Shown here piece after piece: positions 32,656-40,772 of a stretch of 64,000 bases of DNA (position 1 is its first letter; every line of letters starts with the position of its first letter). The stretch is from Nocardia asteroides (lineage in GTDB: Bacteria > Actinomycetota > Actinomycetes > Mycobacteriales > Mycobacteriaceae). The DNA lies in the NCBI GenBank assembly GCA_019930625.1, contig CP082844.1:4836001-4900000 (forward strand), given 5' to 3'. Below the pieces are notes generated by a model, which worked only from the letters and a program-made list of their open reading frames with translations, was not told where the DNA came from and made no database searches. Both the position numbers and the translations under genes were made by a program.

Positions 32656-34035
32656 ATGACCATGAGCGAGCGACTGGTGGTCATCGGTGGCGACGCGACG
32701 GGGATGTCGGCCGCCTCGCAGGCGCGGCGGATGCGGGACGTGAGCGCGCTGGAGATCGTCGTTTTCGAACGCGGCGGGTTCACCTCCTACTCGGCCTGCG
32801 GCATTCCGTACTGGGTCGGCGGCCGAGTCGCCGAGCGCGACGCTCTGGTCGCCCGCACACCCGCGGAACACCGCGCCCGCGATATCGACCTGCGGCTGCA
32901 CACCCCAGTCACCGAGATCGACCTCGACGCGACCAGAGTGCGCTATCGCGACCGAGAAACCGGCGACCAGGCATGGATGCCCTACGACCACTTGGTGATC
33001 GCCACCGGAGCTCGCCCGATCCGCCCACCGCTGCCGGGCATCGACGCTTACGGTGTGCACGGCGTGCAGACCCTCGACGACGGGCAGGCGCTGCTCGAGA
33101 CGCTGGAGCGGGCGCGTGGCAAGCGCGCCGTCGTGGTCGGTGCGGGCTACATCGGCGTGGAGATGGCGGAAGCGCTGATCCGCCGCGGCTACGACGTCAC
33201 GATGGTCAACCGCGGTCCCGAGCCGATGTCCACGCTCGACCCGGACATGGGCGCCCTGGTCCGCGACGCCATGTGCGGGATGGGCATCGAGGTGGTCGGC
33301 GACGCGGAGGTGTCCGAGCTGCGGACCGGTGACGACGGCCGGATCGCCGCGGTCGTCACCGACACCGCGGAATACCCGGCGGACGTCGTGGTGCTCGGCA
33401 TCGGCGTGCGCCCGGAGACGGAGCTGGCGCGTGCCGCCGGTCTGCCGCTGGGGCAGCACGGCGGGCTGCGGACCGATCTCGCCATGCGGGTGCGCGGGCA
33501 CGAGAACATCTGGGCGGGCGGCGATTGCGTCGAGGTGCTGGATCTGGTCTCGGGCCGCGAACGCCACATCCCGCTGGGCACCCACGCCAACAAGCACGGT
33601 CAGATCATCGGGGCGAACATCGGCGGGGGATACGCGGTGTTCCCGGGAGTTGTCGGCACGGCGGTGAGCAAGGTGTGCGAGCTGGAGGTGGCCCGAACGG
33701 GTCTGCGCGAGAAAGACGCTCGGTCAGCGGGCTTGCAATATGTGACCGTCACCGTCGAATCCACCAATCGCGCGGGTTACTACCCTGACGCGGAGCCGAT
33801 GACGGTGAAGATGCTCGCCGAGCGTTTCACCGGCCGGCTACTCGGTGTCCAGATCGTGGGACGCGAGGGCGCGGGCAAACGCGTCGACATCGCGGCCGTC
33901 GCGCTGACCGCCCGGATGACCGTCGAGCAGATGATGATGCTCGACCTCGGGTACGCGCCACCGTTCTCTCCCGTGTGGGATCCGGTGCTGGTGGCCTCGC
34001 GCAAGGCCGTCACCGCCGTCCGCGAACGCGGGTAG
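32656..34035 (+). CDS. FAD/NAD(P) oxidoreductase, CoA-disulfide-reductase-like
   Basis: 459 residues. FAD motif VVIGGDATGMSAASQARRM at the start, a single redox cysteine in SYSACGIPYWVGG at ~44, NAD(P) motif VVVGAGYIGVEMAEALIRRG near 160, and IWAGGDCVEV for the FAD ribityl site. One active Cys in the SxxxCGxPY context is typical of CoA-disulfide reductases, NADH oxidases and related NADH:persulfide enzymes. It probably keeps a low-molecular thiol or persulfide reduced. A second ATG at 32662 is equally possible. It stands alone between opposite-strand genes. Confidence 0.82.
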   Translation: MTMSERLVVIGGDATGMSAASQARRMRDVSALEIVVFERGGFTSYSACGIPYWVGGRVAERDALVARTPAEHRARDIDLRLHTPVTEIDLDATRVRYRDRETGDQAWMPYDHLVIATGARPIRPPLPGIDAYGVHGVQTLDDGQALLETLERARGKRAVVVGAGYIGVEMAEALIRRGYDVTMVNRGPEPMSTLDPDMGALVRDAMCGMGIEVVGDAEVSELRTGDDGRIAAVVTDTAEYPADVVVLGIGVRPETELARAAGLPLGQHGGLRTDLAMRVRGHENIWAGGDCVEVLDLVSGRERHIPLGTHANKHGQIIGANIGGGYAVFPGVVGTAVSKVCELEVARTGLREKDARSAGLQYVTVTVESTNRAGYYPDAEPMTVKMLAERFTGRLLGVQIVGREGAGKRVDIAAVALTARMTVEQMMMLDLGYAPPFSPVWDPVLVASRKAVTAVRERG

Positions 34036-34040
34036 GGGCC

Positions 34041-34433
34041 TCAGGCGCCGAAGAACCCCAGCAGCTCGGTCTTGCCGAACATGACGGCGGCCGCGCGGGC
34101 CGACGGGGTGCCCGCGTCCGGGTCGGCGCCCGCCGCGGCGAGCTGTTTCACGATCTCGGTCTCGCCCTTGAAAACCGCCCCCGCCAGCGGGGTTTGGCCT
34201 TTGTCGTTGGCGCGGTTCGGATCGGCCGAGCGCTCGAGTAGTGCTGTGACCGCATCGGCGTGCCCGTGGTAGGCGGCGAGCATGAGCAGGGTGTCTCCGG
34301 CGTCGTTGGTGAGGTTGACCGGTACGCCCGCGTCCACATAGGTGGCCAAGCTCGCGGCGTCTCCGGCCCGTGCAAAGTCGAACACCTTGGTGGCCAGCTC
34401 GAGCAGTTCCGGATCGATCTCGTCAGCGCTCAT
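34041..34433 (-). CDS. Ankyrin-repeat protein
   Basis: 130 residues with about three ankyrin repeats: DAGDTLLMLAAYHGHADAVT, DKGQTPLAGAVFKGETEIVK, and a shorter third unit, each with the TPLxxA-type helix pair. Small cytosolic proteins of this sort mediate protein contacts; the partner is unknown. It ends 5 bases from the convergent oxidoreductase stop and may be co-transcribed with udgX, whose end lies 31 bases upstream. Confidence 0.82.
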   Translation of the reverse strand: MSADEIDPELLELATKVFDFARAGDAASLATYVDAGVPVNLTNDAGDTLLMLAAYHGHADAVTALLERSADPNRANDKGQTPLAGAVFKGETEIVKQLAAAGADPDAGTPSARAAAVMFGKTELLGFFGA

Positions 34434-34464
34434 CCGCTCACTCCTATCATGGGCCGCGCGAGAG

Positions 34465-35094
34465 TCAGCGCGTGGCCGTGGACTTTCCCAGTTGTTTCCG
34501 CACTATGCGCAGATCGGCGACGAAGGCTTCGTAGGCCGCGGTGCGATCGGGCGCGCGCAGCACCGAGGACGGATGCACAGTGGCGATCACGCGGAACTTC
34601 TCCGCCTCGACGACCTCGCCGCGGCGTTCGCTGACCTTGAACGAAGGGCCCAGCACCGCCTGGGCGGCGATCGCGCCCAGACACACCACCAAACGCGGAC
34701 GCAGCAGGCCGAGCTCGGCGTCCAGCCATGCCGAGCAGGCGACCACTTCGGTACGTCCGGGTTGTTTGTGGATTCGCCGCTTGCCGCGCTCGACGAACTT
34801 GAAGTGCTTCACCGCGTTCGTCAGGTAGGCCGCGTCGCGGTCGATGCCGACCTCCGCCAGCGCCCGGTCGAGCAAGTGTCCGGCGGGACCGACGAACGGC
34901 TGACCCACGACGTCCTCCTGATCGCCGGGCTGTTCACCGATCAGCACCACGTCCGCGTTCTCGGGTCCGGCGCCGAACACCGTCTGCGTGGCGCTGCGGT
35001 AGAGATCGCACCCGTGACAGTCACAGGCGGCCTGCCGCAACCGCGCCAGATCCGCGTCCTCGGGTACGAACCTCGCGGCGCCGGGCGCCTTCAT
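34465..35094 (-). CDS. udgX: UdgX-type uracil-DNA-binding glycosylase
   Basis: 209 residues of the family-4-like uracil-DNA glycosylase fold. GEQPGDQED lies at ~53-61, and the KRRIH loop is GKRRIHKQP with the histidine at position 109, the same number as the covalently reacting His of M. smegmatis UdgX. HPSSVL is the second catalytic motif. CxxC at 26-29 and Cys120 are likely [4Fe-4S] ligands. UdgX excises uracil but stays covalently bound to the abasic site. The wording KHFKF followed by GKRRIH is specific to UdgX among these enzymes. I saw no LexA box upstream. Confidence 0.9.
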   Translation of the reverse strand: MKAPGAARFVPEDADLARLRQAACDCHGCDLYRSATQTVFGAGPENADVVLIGEQPGDQEDVVGQPFVGPAGHLLDRALAEVGIDRDAAYLTNAVKHFKFVERGKRRIHKQPGRTEVVACSAWLDAELGLLRPRLVVCLGAIAAQAVLGPSFKVSERRGEVVEAEKFRVIATVHPSSVLRAPDRTAAYEAFVADLRIVRKQLGKSTATR

Positions 35095-35260
35095 CGGACC
35101 GAGCCTCCCGCCTCGCCTGGGGCTGCGACCGCCATTCGCCGACCTCCTTCGGCACTCGTGCTGGTGGCGGCTTACCCGTTTGCGGCGTCCTCACGCGACA
35201 GGCGCGAAACTCTCAACCACGTGGTGAACGAGCGGACATGGGTCGGTATAGTCGCCGCGG

Positions 35261-36568
35261 ATGAGTAGTGTCACCGCCACCGCCGAAACGCCGATGTCCC
35301 AGAACCGTCGACTCGGGCGTGTATTGCGGCTGGCACCGGTTCTCTCGGTCGCCTTCTCCGCGTTCTGCCTCCTGAAACCGGTCTGGCCGTTCGAGAAGAT
35401 CACCGGCGGGTTCATCGACCTGCAGGTGTATCGACTGGGTGTGGACGCTATGCGGCACGGCGCCGACATGTACGGTCAACTGCCGCAGACCACCATCGGT
35501 GCGGGCCTGCCGTTCATCTACCCGCCGTTCGCCGCGCTCGCGCTGGGTCCCTTCGCGATGCTGCCCTGGGACGTGGCGGCACTGAGTTTCTTCGTTTCCT
35601 CGGTAGCGGCGCTCGGCCTCACTCTCTATCTGGTCGCCAGGCGGGTATGGCCCGAGGAGTCGCAGCGGCGACTGGCGGTCTGGGCCACCGCGTGCGCGAC
35701 TCCGTTGGGCCTGCTGCTGGAGCCGATCCACTCCACGTTGGATTTCGGTCAAGTCAACCTGCTGCTGATGGCCCTGGTCGCCGCCGATTGCCTCACCCAC
35801 AAACCGCGGTGGCCCCGGGGCATGCTGATCGGCATAGCCGCCGCCATCAAGCTGACACCCGCGGCTTTCGTGCTCTACTTCCTGGTCCGCCGGGACTACC
35901 GCGCGGCCGCGACCGCGGCGGTCACCGGCGCGGCCGCGACGGCAGCGGGTTTCGCGATCCTGCCGAAGGAGTCCGTCAAGTATTGGTTCGGCGGACTCGG
36001 CAACGTCTCCGGGCTGAGCGGCTCCGCGTTCCATACCAACCAGTCGATTCAGGCGATGTTCGCCCGGTTCGAGGTGCCCGAGCCCGCGTTCACCGTGATC
36101 TGGCTGGTTCTCGGCGCTCTCCTGCTCGCGCTTGTCGTCACCGCGATGCGCAGGGCTGCCGACCTGCCCGCGCTGGCACTGGCCATCAACGCCGTCTTCA
36201 CCCTGCTGGTGTCGCCCATCTCCTGGTCGCATCACTGGGTGTGGATCGCGCCCGCCTTGTTCGCCGTCGTGGGCCACGCGACCCGTCTGCCCGGCAGGCG
36301 GGCAATCGGTTGGTGGATGACGTTCGCGGCGACGGCGGCGGTGTTCGTCATCGGCCCGCACAACTGGTTGCCCGACGGTGAGCACCGCGAGTCCGCGTGG
36401 ACGCCTTGGCAGCACTTCATCGGCAACACCTACGTCTGGTTCAGCGTGGTGCTGGTCGTGCTGTTCCTGATCACCAGCAGGAGGTCGGCCCCGCGGCAAG
36501 CCGATCAAGCGCACGAGCAGTCCGCCCGCGCCCCGGACCCAGCGACCTCAGCGCTGACCGCGCGCTGA
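35261..36568 (+). CDS. GT87 polyprenol-phosphate-mannose-dependent mannosyltransferase
   Basis: 435 residues with about 10 transmembrane helices, of the DUF2029/GT87 family. The first extracytoplasmic loop has GGFIDLQVYRLGVDAMRHGA with the catalytic acidic residue expected there. IYPPFAALALGPFAMLPWD and the SPISWSHHWVWIAPALF block are also conserved. Relatives (Rv2181-like) add alpha-1,2 mannose to lipomannan or lipoarabinomannan outside the membrane. A -10 TATAGT at 35247-35252 lies 8 bases before the ATG, so the transcript is probably leaderless. Confidence 0.85.
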   Translation: MSSVTATAETPMSQNRRLGRVLRLAPVLSVAFSAFCLLKPVWPFEKITGGFIDLQVYRLGVDAMRHGADMYGQLPQTTIGAGLPFIYPPFAALALGPFAMLPWDVAALSFFVSSVAALGLTLYLVARRVWPEESQRRLAVWATACATPLGLLLEPIHSTLDFGQVNLLLMALVAADCLTHKPRWPRGMLIGIAAAIKLTPAAFVLYFLVRRDYRAAATAAVTGAAATAAGFAILPKESVKYWFGGLGNVSGLSGSAFHTNQSIQAMFARFEVPEPAFTVIWLVLGALLLALVVTAMRRAADLPALALAINAVFTLLVSPISWSHHWVWIAPALFAVVGHATRLPGRRAIGWWMTFAATAAVFVIGPHNWLPDGEHRESAWTPWQHFIGNTYVWFSVVLVVLFLITSRRSAPRQADQAHEQSARAPDPATSALTAR

Positions 36569-36601
36569 AGCACGGCCGCGTGGCGGTGACATGCCGCCCC
36601 T

Positions 36602-37048
36602 TCACCCCATACCGGGTGCGGACGGTGCGGCGAAAAGGAAGCTCTTCTCCTCGACCCGCGTTTTGATACGCCACTGACCGTCTACACGGACGAACGTGTC
36701 CAGGTACCACAGGCCGCACAGCATCATCGTGGGCGGTCCGTCGCCGCCGGACACCACCATCGGGTTGTGGCACATCGTCCGCCCCGTAGCCGTGTCACCG
36801 TCGATCGTGATGGACGAGTTGCTGATCAGATGTTGGAACGCCGGGAAGTTCGGCAGGATGGCCGCGAGGAACTGCTTCGTCGCGGCGAGATCGCCCACCG
36901 AGCCACCCATGGCCGAGTAGTCGATGTGTGCGTCGGGTGTGAAAACCTCGTCCAGCAGGTCCCACTGCCGAGTGTCGACCGCGTGCGAATACCGCACCAT
37001 CAGGTCTTCGATCTCGAGTCGATCCGAAATCTCCTGCAACGACAGCAT
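36602..37048 (-). CDS. SnoaL-like / nuclear transport factor 2 fold protein
   Basis: 148 residues from the ATG at 37048, set by GGAGG 5 bases upstream. The SnoaL_4 pattern is clear: IEDLMVRYSHAVDTRQWDLL, then TPDAHIDYSAMGG, a central helix, and GLWYLDTFVRVDGQWRI. The Asp and His in the cavity suggest a small isomerase, dehydratase or hydrolase acting on a lipophilic compound; many mycolata paralogues act in sterol or polyketide breakdown. Substrate unknown. The small membrane protein gene lies just upstream on the same strand. Confidence 0.82.
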   Translation of the reverse strand: MLSLQEISDRLEIEDLMVRYSHAVDTRQWDLLDEVFTPDAHIDYSAMGGSVGDLAATKQFLAAILPNFPAFQHLISNSSITIDGDTATGRTMCHNPMVVSGGDGPPTMMLCGLWYLDTFVRVDGQWRIKTRVEEKSFLFAAPSAPGMG

Positions 37049-37123
37049 GCCTGCCTCCGATGAGCGTCGATCCCCGGGGTAGATGCCACCAGGATTCGGC
37101 GTGCGAGGCAAGGTCCCTGCGGG

Positions 37124-37315
37124 TTATGCCCGATGCGGCAGAATGTTCAGTACCAGTGTGAGGCCCGCCACGATGCTCACACACGCCACCAGGGTGGTGA
37201 ACACCGATTGCGTGATCGTGGCGATGCCGGTCGAAAACGCAAGGCACGTGGCTAAAGCGAGCGCGCCGGTTCCCGGTTCCACACCGGCGATGCGGGTTGG
37301 TCGGTAATCCGTCAT
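37124..37315 (-). CDS. Small membrane protein, 63 aa
   Basis: Starts at ATG 37315: MTDYRPTRIAGVEPGTGALA, followed by a long hydrophobic stretch (residues ~18-58) forming one or two transmembrane helices. No family recognised. Support comes from a SigF-type promoter with its -10 only 9 bases upstream, which implies a leaderless mRNA, and from the compact hydrophobic composition. The longer frame upstream of 37315 on this strand is not coding. Confidence 0.6.
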   Translation of the reverse strand: MTDYRPTRIAGVEPGTGALALATCLAFSTGIATITQSVFTTLVACVSIVAGLTLVLNILPHRA

Positions 37316-37324
37316 AGCTATGTG

Positions 37325-37350
37325 ATACCCAGCGCGGGCCGTTACGAAAC
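37325..37350 (-). promoter_or_regulatory. Candidate SigF promoter of the 63-aa membrane protein gene
   Basis: On the minus strand: GTTTCG (37350-37345), 14 bases, GGGTAT (37330-37325). Both hexamers match the best form. Confidence 0.6.
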
Positions 37351-37535
37351 CGTGATAGACAGTCGGTTTTCGCGTCCGGCGTGTTTGCAGGTCATCGAGC
37401 CGAACAAGGTCGGTTCGAGTCACGACTGTCACAGCGCGGATTCTTCTGGCCGAGGACGGCATGTGCTCGCCTGCGCCCTTTCCGCGCCGCCTGCCGTCTC
37501 TCGAATCTTCTTCTGGGCACGGGGGCAGGCGTACA

Positions 37536-37547
37536 GTACGTACGTAC
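37536..37547. promoter_or_regulatory. 12-bp palindrome GTACGTACGTAC before tam
   Basis: A perfect self-complementary 12-mer centred 33 bases before the methyltransferase ATG, inside the expected promoter zone. TetR-family proteins bind such sites; no such regulator adjoins. Confidence 0.4.
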
Positions 37548-37574
37548 GGTTTGTTGCAGGTTTTCGGAGGGCAT

Positions 37575-38339
37575 ATGTGGGATCCCCAGCAGTACCTCGC
37601 GTTCGGCGACCACCGGTCCCGCCCATTCTTCGACCTCGTGGCCAGGGTCACGACGGCCGAGCCCCGGGTGGTGGTCGACTTGGGTTGCGGCCCCGGGCAT
37701 CTCACCGCGGTCCTCGCGCGGCGCTGGCCCGGCGCGATCGTGCGCGCACTCGACTCCTCCCCGGAGATGGTCGCGGCCGCGCAGGAGCGCGGCATCGATG
37801 CGACGCTCGGGGCGGTGCAGGAATGGCGGCCGAGCGCGCAGACCGATGTCGTCGTCTGCAACGCCGTCCTCCACTGGGTGCCCGGGCACTCCGGCCTGCT
37901 CGCCGAGTGGATGCGGCAGCTCCCCGCGGGCGCGTTCCTGGCCGTGCAGGTGCCCGGGAACTTCGACGCGGCCTCCCATCGCGCGATCCGTCAAGTGGCC
38001 GCACGCGAGGAATGGCGCGACAGCCTCGAACGAGCGGGCATCCTCGATCCGGGTGCGATGCTCGATCCCGCGGGCTACGCGGACGTGCTCGCCGCGGCGG
38101 GTGGAGCCGTCGACGCCTGGGAGACGACCTACCTCCAGCGCTTGACCGGGGACGACCCGGTGCTCGAGTGGGTCACCGGCACCGCGCTGCGACCCGTGCG
38201 CGATGCGCTCGACGACGCGCAGTGGCGGGAGTTCACCGCGCAACTGGCCCCCCTGCTGCGCAGCGCCTATCCTCGGCGGCCCGACGGCGCCACCTGGCTG
38301 CCGTTCCGGCGAGTGTTCGCCGTGGCCCGCAAGCACTAG
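37575..38339 (+). CDS. tam: Trans-aconitate 2-methyltransferase-like SAM methyltransferase
   Basis: 254 residues starting MWDPQQYLAFGDHRSRPFFD, the characteristic Tam beginning. Motif I is VVVDLGCGPGHLTAVLARRW, then ALDSSPEM and the NAVLHWVPGH block; FLAVQVPGNFD is a later conserved segment. Tam methylates trans-aconitate, a spontaneous aconitase inhibitor, at the carboxylate. CGGAGG precedes the ATG by 4 bases. Similar annotated Tam proteins occur in Nocardia and Mycobacterium. A palindrome sits in the promoter region. Confidence 0.85.
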   Translation: MWDPQQYLAFGDHRSRPFFDLVARVTTAEPRVVVDLGCGPGHLTAVLARRWPGAIVRALDSSPEMVAAAQERGIDATLGAVQEWRPSAQTDVVVCNAVLHWVPGHSGLLAEWMRQLPAGAFLAVQVPGNFDAASHRAIRQVAAREEWRDSLERAGILDPGAMLDPAGYADVLAAAGGAVDAWETTYLQRLTGDDPVLEWVTGTALRPVRDALDDAQWREFTAQLAPLLRSAYPRRPDGATWLPFRRVFAVARKH

Positions 38340-38352
38340 CGCTCGGTCGCCG

Positions 38353-38385
38353 GGCGGACAACGGCCGGACAACCAGGTGTCCGCC
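38353..38385. terminator. Hairpin between convergent tam and ANTAR genes
   Basis: GGCGGACA at 38353-38360 pairs with TGTCCGCC at 38378-38385 around a 17-base loop, 13 bases after the tam stop. No U-tract. It may end transcription from both sides. Confidence 0.4.
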
Positions 38386-38459
38386 GCCGGGATTCGGACT
38401 GGTCGCCGCGGTGGCCGAGCGGAGGGAGCGGCTGGTGTCGCCGGCCGCTCGCCGAAGTG

Positions 38460-38750
38460 TCACAGGGGTCGCTCGTGCGCCGTCGCCAACAGCCGGTTGA
38501 CGCGGCTGCGCAGTTCGCCGGTGACGGCGGGCACACCGATCGACGGGAGTTCAGCGGCCACCTTGGCGGCCAGAACTCGCAGCTTGGTGTTGGTTTCCTG
38601 GGATCGCACCCGCAGCATGGTGAATGCTTCGTCGGCATCGAGTCCATAGACCAGCATCACCGCGCCCTTGGCCTGCTCGATCACCGCCCGCGCGGCCACC
38701 GGGTCGAGATCGCCCGTCGCCGTGCCGTCGCCGTCGTAGCTCACACCCAC
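38460..38750 (-). CDS. Single-domain ANTAR RNA-binding protein
   Basis: 96 residues from a GTG: a short N-terminal extension, then an ANTAR domain (ARAVIEQAKGAVMLVYGLDA, then LRVRSQETNTKLRVLAAKVA). It has no sensor domain, unlike the PAS-ANTAR protein at 15.2 kb, whose C-terminal half it closely resembles; the two are probably paralogues. It may act as a constitutive antiterminator or form heterodimers with the sensor-bearing paralogue. Confidence 0.8.
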   Translation of the reverse strand: MGVSYDGDGTATGDLDPVAARAVIEQAKGAVMLVYGLDADEAFTMLRVRSQETNTKLRVLAAKVAAELPSIGVPAVTGELRSRVNRLLATAHERPL

Positions 38751-38920
38751 GCACTACCCGTCCGTGGCGATCTGACACCGCATTCGCGGCGGAACGATTC
38801 GTGCAGCGCATGTCCTCGGCCGCGCAGGAGGGTTGACGCGAGCCGCCGAGATCGCGATACTTCGAACGTCATAGCGATTGCGTATAACTTGTCCTGCGGA
38901 AACGCGACGGAGACAGATCA

Positions 38921-39202
38921 ATGACGATCCATACGGCAGTCGAAGCATTTCTCCTGGCTCAGGTGGAGGACCCCGTCCCCGAAGCTCCCCCGAACGCGGA
39001 CAAAATACTCCAGCTGTTCCGATATTTCACCTGGTTCGTGATTCTCTCCGGCGTAGCCGGCATCACCTACGCGGGAGGGAAATTCGCGTGGGAGAAGTGG
39101 AACGGTGGGCCACTCGCCTCGGCGAAGATGGTCGCGGGCGGCATGCTCGGCGGTGTCATCGCCACCAGTGCGGGCACGATCATGAACGCGCTGATCGGTT
39201 GA
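38921..39202 (+). CDS. Small membrane protein, 93 aa
   Basis: A hydrophilic N-terminus of ~30 residues, then two hydrophobic segments (YFTWFVILSGVAGITYAGGK and a Gly/Ala-rich MVAGGMLGGVIATSAGTIMN). The pattern recalls TrbC/VirB2-like small pilin proteins, but no secretion genes are near, so that likeness may be compositional. GGAG precedes the ATG, and a -10 TATAAC lies about 40 bases upstream. Function unknown. Confidence 0.55.
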   Translation: MTIHTAVEAFLLAQVEDPVPEAPPNADKILQLFRYFTWFVILSGVAGITYAGGKFAWEKWNGGPLASAKMVAGGMLGGVIATSAGTIMNALIG

Positions 39203-39251
39203 GCCGCACGGCGGGCGTGGTGGAGCCGGACGTGGCCGTGCTTCGTCCGGG

Positions 39252-39452
39252 CTAGTCGCTGACCTCCAGTTCGACCAATTGAGCTGGTGTGAACGATTTC
39301 TCGCGCCGGTCGGTCTCCACGCCGAAGACCGCGACGACGAGGTCGCCGCCCGGCTGGACCACTCCCGCTTGCGTGAGCGTGCCGTAACCGACGACGGATT
39401 CGCCGATGTGATCGGCGAGTTCCGCAGCGGGTACTCGAATCGTCCTGCGCAT
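39252..39452 (-). CDS. Small conserved-looking protein, 66 aa
   Basis: Begins MRRTIRVPAAELADHIGESV and ends in an acidic VELEVSD tail; likely all-beta and soluble. No family recognised. AGAGGTG 5 bases before the ATG and strong third-position GC support it as a gene. Upstream, ATCGAGTC (39464-39471) and GACTCGAT (39505-39512) form widely spaced inverted repeats around two GGTGTCAC direct repeats, a possible regulator site. Confidence 0.55.
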   Translation of the reverse strand: MRRTIRVPAAELADHIGESVVGYGTLTQAGVVQPGGDLVVAVFGVETDRREKSFTPAQLVELEVSD

Positions 39453-39624
39453 AAGGCACCTCTATCGAGTCTCGGTGTCACGGTCTGCGGTGTCACTCTG
39501 GTAGGACTCGATCCTAGTCCGGGAGAACAGACGAAGTATCTCTCTCTTGTCGCCGGCCCCTCGCCCGGTGACCGGATCGCGGCGAACTCCGCCGTCGAAG
39601 CGGAATTTCCTGCGTCATAACGAT

Positions 39625-40050
39625 TTACCGACCCCGGCTCGACCGGTTCGTGACCAGGGTGAGCGCGTGAGCGACCTTGGCCTGGAAGTGCGGGCAATCG
39701 CGGAAATCCTCAGCCGCGCAGTCGAGAGCGTGGGTGATGGTGTCCAGCGCCGCGGTGGCCTGGGCGATCCGGCGAACGAGCTGGTCGCGGTGCGCGCGCA
39801 GCAGATCGCGGCGAGCGGCCCGGTCGGATGCCTCGGCGAACAGGACGGCGAGATCCTCGAGCGACAAACCGACCTGCTTGCCGAGCAGGATCATCGCCAC
39901 CGTCTCCGCGTCGTCGTCGCGATAACGCCGTCGGCCCGCGCTGTCCCGGCGCGGCGCGAGCAGTCCGACATCCTCCCAGTGCCGCAGCACGTGAGCGGCC
40001 AGGCCGAAGCGCGCCGCGAGCTCACCGATCGAGATGTCGCCGCCCGTCAT
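39625..40050 (-). CDS. MerR-family transcriptional regulator
   Basis: 141 residues. The N-terminal winged helix reads DISIGELAARFGLAAHVLRH followed by WEDVGLLAP and RRRYRDDD, standard for MerR. A coiled-coil helix and a short C-terminal part with one Cys (FRDCPHF) follow; metal-type double Cys motifs are absent, so a drug, redox or organic ligand is more likely. The gene lies 9 bases after the methyltransferase on the same strand, and a MerR-type site lies in that operon's promoter, so it probably controls its own synthesis. Confidence 0.85.
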   Translation of the reverse strand: MTGGDISIGELAARFGLAAHVLRHWEDVGLLAPRRDSAGRRRYRDDDAETVAMILLGKQVGLSLEDLAVLFAEASDRAARRDLLRAHRDQLVRRIAQATAALDTITHALDCAAEDFRDCPHFQAKVAHALTLVTNRSSRGR

Positions 40051-40059
40051 GCTCGCACT

Positions 40060-40617
40060 CTAGGCGGGGGCGCGGGCGATGAGCCGCGCGTACAGCCCGA
40101 TCGGATGACGCCGGGGACGCACTGGCTCCCGCCGCACCGTCGCCGCATCGAACGATCGGCGCAATGCGTCGAGAGCCGCGGCCGCGCGCACGAAGCGGAA
40201 GTCGTAGATCGCCACGACGCCGCCGGGACGCAGCACGCGCGCCAGCTCCGCGATCGCGCGGTCGGGCTCCGGCCACTCGTGCATGCTCAGGCTCGAGACG
40301 ATCAGATCGAAACTGTCGTCGGGGTAGGGGAGCGCGCCTACGTCGCCGACCTGCAGCTCGGCCGCGCTTGCCGCCAGTGTCGCCTCGGCGAGATCGATCA
40401 TGTGCGGTGACAGGTCCACGCCGTGAAGCCGCAGATCCGGTCGGCGATCGCGCACGTGGGCCAGTAACTTTCCCGGCCCGGTCCCGACGTCGAGCACCCA
40501 CGCGCCCGGTCGCGCTGCCCCGTCGATGTCGGCGGCGATCCGGCGGTACAAACCCCCGAGCAGGCGTGTGGCCCGCTTGTCGTAGCCAAGGCTCTGCTTT
40601 TCTCCGAAGGCGGTCAT
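40060..40617 (-). CDS. Class I SAM-dependent methyltransferase
   Basis: 185 residues from the ATG at 40617, set by a GAGGAAG site. The SAM motif is WVLDVGTGPGKLLAHVRDR, followed by GVDLSPHMIDLAEATLAASA, the GDVGALPYPDDSFDLIVSSL block and LRPGGVVAIYDF. It is a Methyltransf_11/UbiE-like small-molecule methyltransferase; the substrate is unknown. Being first in an operon with a MerR regulator suggests it modifies a toxic or signalling compound that the regulator senses. Confidence 0.82.
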   Translation of the reverse strand: MTAFGEKQSLGYDKRATRLLGGLYRRIAADIDGAARPGAWVLDVGTGPGKLLAHVRDRRPDLRLHGVDLSPHMIDLAEATLAASAAELQVGDVGALPYPDDSFDLIVSSLSMHEWPEPDRAIAELARVLRPGGVVAIYDFRFVRAAAALDALRRSFDAATVRREPVRPRRHPIGLYARLIARAPA

Positions 40618-40642
40618 GACTTCCTCTCCTCGTGGTGCGCTC

Positions 40643-40673
40643 AGCTTGCGAGTTGAGGTCGACCTGAAGTCAA
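40643..40673 (-). promoter_or_regulatory. MerR-type promoter with 19-bp spacer and central palindrome
   Basis: On the minus strand: -35 TTGACT (40673-40668), a 19-base spacer, -10 CAAGCT (40648-40643). The spacer contains the perfect palindrome AGGTCGACCT (40665-40656). Overlong 19-bp spacers with a central dyad are the hallmark of MerR-activated promoters. Confidence 0.6.
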
Positions 40674-40772
40674 GAGTTGTCTTCGCCGCTGTGGCGGGAT
40701 CCTGGGCCGGGCACAGTTCGAAGCGGCCGCCGTCAGATCCGATTCGGGGCGACGGCCGCTCGAATAAGGTGG

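Noticed and set aside
38921..39202. VirB2/TrbC pilin and hence a conjugative element
   Set aside because: Only a generic two-helix likeness; no ATPase, relaxase or integrase is anywhere near.
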